64,000 nucleotides of DNA, taken from Cymodocea nodosa (Eukaryota > Streptophyta > Magnoliopsida > Alismatales > Cymodoceaceae). Of the stretch, positions 55,541-64,000 are shown piece by piece. Below the pieces are notes generated by a model. The model did no database searches, was not told where the DNA came from, and worked only from the letters and a program-made list of their open reading frames with translations. Within the stretch, counting starts at the first letter, position 1. Each line of letters opens with the position of its first letter. Location: the NCBI GenBank assembly GCA_036874045.1, contig CM072347.1:8124501-8188500 (forward strand). Direction: 5' to 3'. The translations under genes were made by a program, and so were the position numbers.

Positions 55541-57216
55541 TGTTAAGTTAAATCTTAAACTTGTTTAATTTGTTTTTATGCTTATATCAATAATTATTTT
55601 AGAAGTAAACAAACAACCTTTCACACAAATTAGATATTAATTCCAATTTGTATTTTTAATTGCAAGTGCACAGTGTATATTGTATTTGTGTGCAAGTACA
55701 AGTCGATCCCATAGAGATTGAGTAAGAATTGTGTACTGTTTCGATTTTTATATTGGAGTTTATATGTGTTCAGTTAAGCACTCCATTGAGTTATAGTTAA
55801 CACAACGGACTTAGTTCGTGGAGTTATGGTTAACTCAACGGACTAACCTCATGGACTTAAGTTAACTCCACAAGCCTATTTTTCTAGTTAAATACTGCTA
55901 TTTATAAAGGAATTTGGCCAACCATTGGGTGGTTCCACAGAATGTAAATAACATCAATTAAGCTCTTTAATGTTAGTTAATATTAGATTTATCATTAAGC
56001 AACACTAACATTCAGATATTTCAAACAGTAACCATTAAAATCTTTAAGTATCTGGAATGAATCAATTTCAGTAAACAATAAAACTATTTTCTATTTTCTG
56101 AATCAAACAAACGTAAAACATTCACAATATTGACAATGATAACATTAATCACGATACAAAACAGACAATACAACACTTTAATACTAAATGTAAACACAGA
56201 TAATTGGTTGTTTTTGGTATTTTTGTTTTAATATGTTCCTAAAGATGAGCGAAAGGTGAAATGTAAAAATCTCTATCGATTGTAAAAACTTCTGTCACTA
56301 CATGCGACGTGATTACACCACTAAAAACTTAATCACTTACAATCTTGCCTCCTCTCCCTATGGAATCACGAATCAAGAATTGTAAGATGACCTCCTCTTC
56401 AGCATACTGGTATCAACCTGAAACCAAGGCTAGAAGCTTTACGATCTCCTGAGATATAAGTCGGTGCTTGGTGAAAATGGCTTCCCTTCTTGCAACGTGA
56501 TCACTCTTCACAGTGGTTGTTAGTCACCGTGTTTGGCTTGGAATCAACCCAACATCAGGAAAGTATCCTCACAAACCTCTGATGGTTGGTGATTTTAGTG
56601 ATGGTGTGGAGCTTTAGGGAACTTCCGACACTTCTTGTAGTTAGCATGGTTCTCCACCTCTACACACACACTTTCTTCGTCTTTTTCCTCTTCTTTTATA
56701 TTTCTTTCTATAGTAACTACTTCTACTTAGATGCTCGGTTGGATTTCCTTCATTCATATCAACGATGGTGATTTCTTCTTCTTTCCACGAGTGAATTCCT
56801 ACGTGATACGTGCAATTATGGTTTTCCTTCGAATTTCCTATTTCTACAACTACTACAGTGGCATATTAGAAAATAAATGGTCCATGGAGTTACATAAAAC
56901 TCAACAGACTTACTTCGTTGATTTAACTATAAAACACGTGCAACAAAGAAATAACTTATAAGCTTACTAACACAATGTGTTACCTTAGTGTATATTCAAT
57001 TAACTCAACGCATATAGTTATGCTAACTTAACGAGTTATACAGGTGTAGTTCACGAGATATACTAAAGCATTTAATTTTAACACGTGCATAATTCTAACT
57101 TAACGAGTTCAGATATTTCGAATACTTATGAACCTAACTATCCGATGCTTAGATGTATTTTGGGTAGTTACCAGATAACTTACCGAACATTCACTTAAGT
57201 CATGCATTAAGGTTAT
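55541..57216 (-). repeat. Athila LTR, truncated by SIRE-B1
   Basis: Begins TGTTTGGGGTTG and follows 46,023-47,700 throughout, then is cut at 57,217 by the SIRE-B1 LTR. It has the GTTAACTCAACGGAC region (55,797-55,880), the GC-rich antisense frame with stops, and a U3 array (56,960-57,200). Confidence 0.88.
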
Positions 57217-58671
57217 TGTTAGAACCTGAGTATTTTGATAATGCAAAACCTATGTGAGGAAACATATTGTATTTCACAATTAAGTCAGTGTAGCATTAGA
57301 TCAGAAGGCAGATAGATCAAATCCCAAGTAGACGAACAGATGGAGAAGGTTCCAGATGATACTACTTTCAAGTTACAGGAAAATCGGGCAGTTACAGGTC
57401 CATGTATCTGAAGAGTAAAACAGTAGCAAGTCCATCGGACAGTTAGAAGGATAACTATCCGATTTTACAAAGCCTTCGGAGAGTTAAATGATCGGACAGT
57501 TAAGAAGAATTGAATGATCGGATAGTTAAGGAGATAACTACCTAGAAGCTTAAAGGACTTTTCGGAGAGTTACAGGTATAACTATCCAAAAGTTAAGTCA
57601 TTCAATTAATCACGTGTAGAAAAACAGAACAGAAGCTTAAAGGACTTGTTGGAGAGTTAGATAACTATCCGAGTTTTCTTTTCGTAGAGTTAGATAACTA
57701 TTCAAGTTTTTTGGTGAGTTACAGGTATAACTATCTGAAACTTAAGTTATTCTTTTATGCATGTGCAGATTTGAAGGGACAGCTGTCGAAGACTTAAATG
57801 AAAGTTCGAAGAGTTACAGTAGTTAACTATCCGAAAGTCAGGAGCTCTTTTTGGTAAGTTAATTACAAAACTCCGAACACTTGACATTACACATGAGCAA
57901 CTTAAAATCCCCACGTGACTTAGATAACAGAATATGAGTGATGAATCGGTAAGTTATGGATGCTTTTCTGTAAGTTACTTTTATAACCATCCGAAAGCCT
58001 GAGATTTTTGGAAGGTTACTTATTGATATCAGATAGAACGGTAACTTACCATATTTAGGTCCGATTATTTACCAAGTACAGCAGAATACATCGGTTGAAA
58101 GAAAAATATGATCGTTATACCTTTGGTATAAATATGAGGAGTTTAAGAGAGGAATAGATATAGAGAACGTATATACCACATACAGTGAGCTACACTCTAA
58201 TTCCAATTACACTGAAGTCTGCAAACAATGAAGCATATTCTAAAGATCTACTGTAGAAAAAGCTCTATGCGCCAAAACTCTGATTGAAAGACTTAAGCTG
58301 TTGGTTCGTGGCTTCAACCTGAAAGCTACGTTCAGTTGTTGGTTTGAGTTTCGACCTGAAAACTCTAGAGGTTGGTTTACTGAAGTTTATACTTGAAAAC
58401 TTCTGTGTTATTGGTTCTTGCTTTGACCTGAAAGCAAGTGTGTAAGTGTTGAAACACTTAGTGAAGCCCAAGTGAATCTTGGAGGTGGACTAGCCAAGTT
58501 GGTGAACCACCTAAAACTTGCTGTGTGTTATCTTTCTTTACTGCTTTGCATTCGTTTAGTTTCATCTCATTTCATTTCTGTTGAATCATTTGATTCAACA
58601 TTCAAAAGAATATAAAAAATTACACACATTCACCATTCACCCCCCCTCTGGTGAGTCTACTGATCCTAACA
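57217..58671 (+). repeat. SIRE-B1 5' LTR
   Basis: 1,455 bp, TGTTAGAACC to GATCCTAACA. Array of TTCGGAGAGTTA/TAACTATCCGA words at 57,420-58,020. TATAAATA at 58,127-58,134. Confidence 0.93.
58127..58134 (+). promoter_or_regulatory. SIRE-B LTR TATA box
   Basis: TATAAATA lies just downstream of the motif array, in the position equivalent to the SIRE-A TATAAAAG. Confidence 0.55.
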
Positions 58672-58673
58672 AT

Positions 58674-58685
58674 TGGTATCAGAGC
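58674..58685 (+). other. Met primer-binding site of SIRE-B1
   Basis: Perfect TGGTATCAGAGC 2 nt after the LTR. Confidence 0.92.
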
Positions 58686-58722
58686 TTGGTTAATCCTTCA
58701 TATGATTTAACCATCTGGATTT

Positions 58723-60027
58723 ATGGCTCAATTTGCTGAGGGACAAAACATCCACAAACCTCCTCTATTCGATGGTTCCAATTATAACTATTGGAAGTAT
58801 AGAATGGAGTGCTTCCTTAGGAGTTCAGATGTTTAACTTTGGAAGATTATTGTTCTTGGAACTACACTTCCAACCAGTGATGTTATGAACTAGTCTGAGG
58901 AGGATGAGAAAATCATCTAGTTGGATGCTAGAGGGCTGAATGCCATTTATTGTGCACTAACTACTGATCAATATAATAAAGTATCTGCATGTAAGTCTGC
59001 TCATGAGGCTTAAAAAATCCTTCAAGTTACTCATGAAAGTACAAGCCAAGTTAAGGATACAAAAATCAGTATTCTTTTGAGAAAATTAGAACTATTTAAA
59101 ATGAATGATAATGAAAACATAACTGAAATGTTTTCTAGATTTACTGAAATCATTAACAATCTAAAAGGCTTGGGAAATGAGTTCTCTTCACGTGAACAGG
59201 TACAAAAGATCTTGAGGAGCTTAACTGTTGAGTGGAAACAGAAGTCCACATCTATTCAAGATTCCAAGGATCTTAACAATTACACAGTTGAAGAACTGTT
59301 GGGCAATCTTTTGGCCCACGAAGATCAGATGAAGGACTGGAAAGAGCAAGAAGGAGCTGTTGAAAAGAAAGCTGAAAAGAAAAAGGAAATAGCATTTCCA
59401 TCTACAGAAGAAGCTCCAAGCTCAGATGATGATGAGATCATGTTGCTGGCAAGGAACTTCAGAAAGTTCATGAAGAAAAAGAATAAGCCCAACTACTCTA
59501 AAAGAACTGTTCCTACATGTTTCAAATGTAAAAGGCAAGGGCACATACAGACCTTCTGTCCATTTCAGACAGAAGAGGATCAAGGAGATAAGAAGAAGAG
59601 ATTGAAGGACAAAAAGAAGATGGCTCTCAAAGCTACGTGGGATGACAGTAGCACTTCAAGCTGTTCATCAGATTCTAAGGATGAAGTTGTAGCCAACGTG
59701 TGTTTTGTAGCACAAGAGGTATGCTCTTCTTCCTCTAGTTCAGAAAATGAGCATGATGATTTAGACATAAACAGTCTTCTATCTACTTTAGATAATTTAT
59801 ATGTGAAGTGTAGAGAATTTAAGAAAGAAATTAAAAGGTTAAATCATTGCTTAGAAAATTCATTTGTTGAATTAGAATCAACTATAGTTGAAAATAGAAA
59901 TTTGAAATCAAATTTAGATAAGTATAGTTGTGTTAAGTGTGAATTAAAAGAAGAAAATAAAAATCTATTAACCACTATATCAGATTTGAAAGATACCATA
60001 TGTAAATTTACTCAAGGTAAAAAATGA
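58723..60027 (+). pseudogene. gag: SIRE-B1 Gag
   Basis: One frame of 434 codons from ATG 58,723 (MAQFAEGQNIHKPPLFDG) with four stops in the first 100 codons, then open from 59,077. Capsid region as in SIRE-A (YWKYRMECFL). CCHC knuckle CFKCKRQGHIQTFC at about 59,518-59,560. An acidic Ser-rich tract is followed by a coiled tail (ELKEENKNLLTTISDLKD). Three of the stops sit where Trp or Gln is expected, fitting G-to-A or C-to-T decay. Confidence 0.9.
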
Positions 60028-61573
60028 TTAAATAAAATAATAGGATCTCAATGATCTAATGGGAATAAATATGGCCTAGGATATGCTACACCATAGGAAA
60101 TACCTTATTGTGGTGGAGTGATTCGATCTTATAGAGATGGCACCACTATGTTTGCCATCAAACGAAGATCAAGTCATATGTGGCTGCCAAGAGGCAATAG
60201 ATTTAATGTTTTAAGGACTAACTCTATTGGACCCAAGAAGATTTGGGTACCAAAAGCTTTAATTTCAGTATGATTTGCGGGGTGACAAGGAGTTTTAAGT
60301 ACGTTCAACTAAATGGATCGTGGATAGTAGATACTTAAAGCACATGACAGGTAAGAAAAGTTTTCTTGACTTTGTTAAAAACTTAAGTTCAGGATCTGTT
60401 AAGTTTGGAAATAATGAAAAGTGTAAAATAACTGCAATAGGAAATATTACATCTGAAAATGGTATAATTGAGAATGTCTTGCATGTAAATGGATTAAAAC
60501 AAAATTTGTTAAGTGTAGGACAATTATGTGATAAAGGTTATACTGTTTCTTTTAATGCTGAAAATTGCTACATTATTGATCTAGCCACAAATGATACAAA
60601 ATTTACTGGTAATAGAAATTGCTCAATATATACATTAAACTTTCCATGTGAAAATTCTGCAAGCAATTCCTGTTTGGTAGCAACTGGTGAAGATGATTGG
60701 GTGTGGCATAGAAGACTTGGTCACATCAGTATGAAGAATATCAGAAAGCTTTCCACGGGTGATCTTGTTAGGGGTCTGCCTAAACTCACTTTTAAGAAAG
60801 ATAGAGTGTGCAGTGAGTGTATGCTAGGGAAGCAGAAGAGAACTGCTCTTCACAGCAAAAATGTTATTGCCACCAAAAGGCCATTGGAACTGCTACATCT
60901 AGATTTGTTTGGTCCTTCTCAAGTATCAAGTCTTGGGAGTCAAAAATATACCTTTGTTATTGTTGATGATTTCTCCAGATTAACTTGGGTAATATTTTTG
61001 ACACATAAAAATGAGCCTTGCAATGAGTTCAGGAATTTTTGCATAAGAGTTTAGAATCAAAAGGAACTAACAGTGAAGAAAATTAGAAGTAATCATGGAG
61101 GAGAATTTGAAAACTATGAATTTGAAAACCTTTGCAATTCATTTGGAATTCTGCATGAATTCTCCTGTCCTAGAACTCATACTCAAAATAGAGTTGTGGA
61201 AAGGAAAAATAGGACATTACAAGAAATGACTAGAACTATGTTAAATGCCACGGATCTACCTAAATTTCTTTGGGCAAAAACTGTAGGAACAACTTGTCAC
61301 ATTTCCAACAGAACTCACATTAGATCCATGTTAAATAAGACACCTTTTGAAATTTGGTTTGATAAAACTCCAAATATTGGCTATTTTAAGACATTTGGAT
61401 GCAAATGTTTTGTCTTAAATACAGGAAATGCTAAAGACAAGTTTGATGCAAAGTCTAAACCTGGCATACTTGTTGGTTACTCCTCTAGAAGCAAAGCTTA
61501 CAGAGTACATTTTGCTGAAGATAGAAGAGTGGAGGAAAGTATAAATGTTCAGTTTGATGAAGATCTGATCTAG
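60028..61573 (+). pseudogene. SIRE-B1 linker, protease and integrase
   Basis: Linker FGLGYATP-type words at 60,067-60,250 with stops. The protease box reads VDSRYLKHMTG (60,317 on), so the catalytic D-S-G has Arg for Gly. Integrase zinc finger HRRLGH and CSEC. Core D in LHLDLFG is kept; the second Asp is Asn (RSNHGGEF, about 61,085); Glu in RVVERKNR kept; FGCKCFV and GILVGY follow. A stop (TAG) at about 61,051 divides the core. Inactive by two independent catalytic changes. Confidence 0.9.
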
Positions 61574-61585
61574 AATTTCAAAAAG

Positions 61586-63352
61586 TTGAAGATTAAAAAT
61601 GATAGTGAAAATGAAGACTTTGAAGATGATAACTGCAAGCAGAAACTCAATTCACAAGTGTCAGACCAGAATCTCAACAATAGATATCAGAATCATAACA
61701 ATTGGAAGTTTAGATCTGATCATCCTGAGAAACAAATTATTGGAAATATATCTAAAGGGGTACAAACTAGAAGCAAAGCACAAGATATCTTCAATTTTTA
61801 TGCATTTGTGTTAGAAATAGAGCCAAAATTAGTAGATGAAGCATGTAAGGATACCTACTGGACAATGGCTATGCAGGAAGAATTAAATTAGTTCCAAAAA
61901 AATAATGTTTGGGAACTAGTAGAAAAACCTATAGGAAAATCCATCATTGGAACTAAATGGATTTTCAAAAACAAATTAGATGAAGAAGGTAACATTCTCA
62001 GAAATAAAGCTCAATTAGTTGCACAAAGTTACAATCAGCAGGAAGGTATTGACTATGAAGAAATTTTTGCTCCTGTAGCCAGGATTGAAGCTATTAGAAT
62101 GTTGCTTGCTTTTGCAAGTAGTATGAAGATAAGATTGTTTCAGATGGATGTGAAAAGTGCCTTCTTAAATGGAGAAATTCAGGAAGAAGTGTTTGTTAAA
62201 CAACCTCCTGGATTTGAAGATGAATTCAAGCCAGATCATGTCTATAAATTAAGAAAGGCTCTATATGGTCTGAAACAGGCACCTAGAGCTTGGTATGAGA
62301 AATTGAAAAAGTTTTTAACTAAAAACAATTTTTCTATAGGCAAAGTGGACAGCACTTTGTTTATCAAAACTTTTGATGCACATATTTTGATTGTACAGAT
62401 ATATGTTGATGATATAGTCTTTGGAGCCACTTTAGAAGATCTCTGTCATGAATTTCAGAATTTGATGAAAAATAAATTCGAAATGAGCATGATGGGAGAA
62501 TTGAAGTTTTTCTTGGGATTACAAATTCATCAAGTGCATAATGGCATTTTTGTCAACCAAGAAAAATACTGCAAAGAGATGTTGAAGAAATTTGGTTATG
62601 AAAACATCAAACCTGCAAATACTCCAATGAGTTCAAGCATTAAATTGGAAATGGATGATTAAAGTGTTGTAGTAGATCAAAAGCAATATAGAGGTATGAT
62701 TGGATCCCTGCTATACCTTTCAGCTAGTAGGCCAGATATTATGTTTAGTGTATGCTTGTGTGCTAGATTTCAAGTATCACCAAAGGAATCGCACTTGAAA
62801 TCAGTGAAAAGGATTTTCAGATATCTACAAGGAACAAAAGATTTTGGACTATTCTACTCAGCTGATAGTAATTTGTTTTTAACATGCTATAGTGATGCAG
62901 ATTATGCAGGCAGCAGATTTGATAGAAAAAGCACTAGTGGTACTTGTCAATTACTTGGAAATTCTTTAATCTCCTAGTTCAGTAGGAAACAAAATTGCAT
63001 AGCTTTATCTACTACTGAAGCCAAATGTATTACAGCAGGATTGTGTTGTGCTCAAATCCTTTGGATGCAGCAAACTCTAGCAGATTACAGACTGAAAAAT
63101 CATAATTCAATCATTTTTTGTGATAACAGTAGTGCAATCAGTCTATCTAAGAATATAGTACTTCATTCCAAAGCCAAGCATATCGAGATCAAACATCACT
63201 TTCTAAGAGATCATGTGGAAAAAGGGAACATCTCACTTAAGTTTGTGCCAACAGAAAATCAACTTACAGATATTTTCACCAAACCTTTAAATGAATCAAT
63301 TTTTAATCATATTAGAAGAAATCTAGGCATATGTTCTTTACAAGATCTTTAA
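61586..63352 (+). pseudogene. SIRE-B1 reverse transcriptase and RNase H
   Basis: RT: 61,586-61,891 linker (VQTRSKAQDIFNFYAF), then [23 protein letters not shown] and [17 protein letters not shown] near 62,402-62,430 and [11 protein letters not shown]. RNase H: RGMIGSLLYLSASRPD, SDADYAGSRFDRKST, a TAG where Trp is expected (about 62,976), TTEAKC in place of TTEAEY so the second acidic residue is Lys, then CDNSSAISLSKN and TDIFTKPLNE. Stops also near 61,889 and 62,660. RT active site intact, RNase H active site broken. Confidence 0.9.
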
Positions 63353-63750
63353 ATAATTTTTCTTCATCAAGCTCACCATATGGGAGCTTGTTTTCTGCTA
63401 ACTTCTACTCGTGTAGGATATATTCAATATTAGTTTTGTTGTCCTCACCTTTTTATATAATGACAAAAAGGGGGAGAAGAATTTGGAAATTAGTGAAGTA
63501 TATGGTCACTTACAATATTTCCAGCAAGAATTGAAAGAGAATTATTAAAAGGTGAAGAAAAACTCAGCACACAGATAGGGGGAGAAGAAAACACAAAGTC
63601 AAGGGGAGGAATCCCTCCACGTCAGTATTGTCTTGATAAAATCCTGTTCTATTTAGTTCTCTGTGTGACTGAATGTATAGGAATACACTAGGGAGTGAAA
63701 TACATGTAAATATTTGTAAAGATTTTTGTCATTATCAAAAAGGGGGAGAT
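63353..63750 (+). other. SIRE-B1 3' region with repeated purine tracts
   Basis: No gene seen. GACAAAAAGGGGGAGAAG (63,462), GATAGGGGGAGAAG (63,575), AAGGGGAGG (63,602) and the terminal AAAAAGGGGGAGAT (63,737-63,750) abutting the 3' LTR. Confidence 0.8.
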
Positions 63751-64000
63751 TGTTAGAACCCAAGTATTTTGATAATGCAAAACCTATGTGAGGAAACATA
63801 TTGTATTTCACAGTTAAGTCAGTGCAGCGTTAGATCGAAGGCAGATAGATCAAATCCCAAGTAGACGAACAGATGGAGAAGGTTCCAGATGATACTACTT
63901 TCAAGTTACAAGAAAATCAGATAGTTACAGGTCCATGTATCCGAAGAGTAAAACAATAGCAAGTCCATCAGACAATTAGAAGGATAATTATCCGATTTTA
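63751..64000 (+). repeat. SIRE-B1 3' LTR, start only
   Basis: First 250 bp, about 94% identical to 57,217 onward; the rest is beyond the window. Confidence 0.92.

Larger units (their letters stand above)
57217..64000 (+). mobile_element. SIRE-B1, nearly full-length, runs off the window
   Basis: 5' LTR, primer site, gag, protease, integrase, RT, RNase H, purine tract and the first 250 bp of the 3' LTR, in plus orientation. No ORF3: only 380 bp separate the RNase H stop from the purine tract. Comparing the visible part of the 3' LTR with the 5' LTR gives about 14 substitutions in 250 bp, all transitions, plus one indel. Several stops and catalytic changes make it non-autonomous. Confidence 0.92.

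Overview
This is nuclear DNA from a flowering plant, most likely a eudicot, and nearly all of it is nested, decayed LTR retrotransposons. I see no rRNA, tRNA or CRISPR locus and no intact host gene. The plant assignment rests on three things. The Ty1/copia elements carry an initiator-Met primer site (TGGTATCAGAGC). Several of them show Sirevirus (SIRE) hallmarks: gag CCHC knuckle, 1.2-1.8 kb LTRs, repeated AAAAAGGGGGAGA purine tracts and a third ORF after pol. Athila-type Ty3/gypsy elements have a tRNA-Asp-like primer site. The AT-rich, stop-ridden sequence suits pericentromeric heterochromatin.

Layout. 1-28,566 is the inside of one minus-strand SIRE element: its 5' LTR lies at 26,818-28,566 and its 3' end is beyond base 1. 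It is a hybrid of a SIRE-A 5' half (LTR, gag, start of protease) and a SIRE-C 3' half (pol, ORF3), joined near 24,045. ORF3 (18,678 down to 17,359, then 1,035 down to 251) is split by a 16.3-kb insertion, 1,041-17,358, flanked by CATTT. That insertion is a TRIM-like tandem (16,797-17,358) entered by a Tork-like copia element (1,041-16,796), itself carrying SIRE-A1 (3,407-15,104). SIRE-A1 is the most complete coding unit here: gag, PR-IN, RT-RNase H and a 305-codon ORF3.

28,567-41,000: Athila-2 (minus), interrupted by the SIRE hybrid, then a pile-up of LTRs and small fragments: a SIRE-B-like LTR, SIRE-A3, SIRE-A4, a 114-bp Athila RT piece, an ORF3 piece, a pol piece and the internally deleted SIRE-B2. 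41,000-57,216: Athila-1 (minus; PR, RT, RNase H, IN, LTR), then a head-to-head inverted pair of Athila LTRs about 2 kb long enclosing a fragment that looks like a captured F-box-associated domain. A SIRE-D deletion derivative (LTR, 57 bp, LTR, perfect GAGTT duplication) sits in the right arm. An Athila integrase piece and another Athila LTR follow. 57,217-64,000: SIRE-B1 (plus), 5' LTR through pol, with its 3' LTR cut by the window end.

Most unusual: Tork, SIRE and Athila elements share arrays of a 12-mer family, TAACTNWHCGRR, arranged as dyads with G-boxes (CACGTG). Some blocks align for 40-350 bp between superfamilies. The array also lies upstream of ORF3 in two SIRE subfamilies, each with a TATA-like box, so ORF3 may have its own LTR-like promoter.
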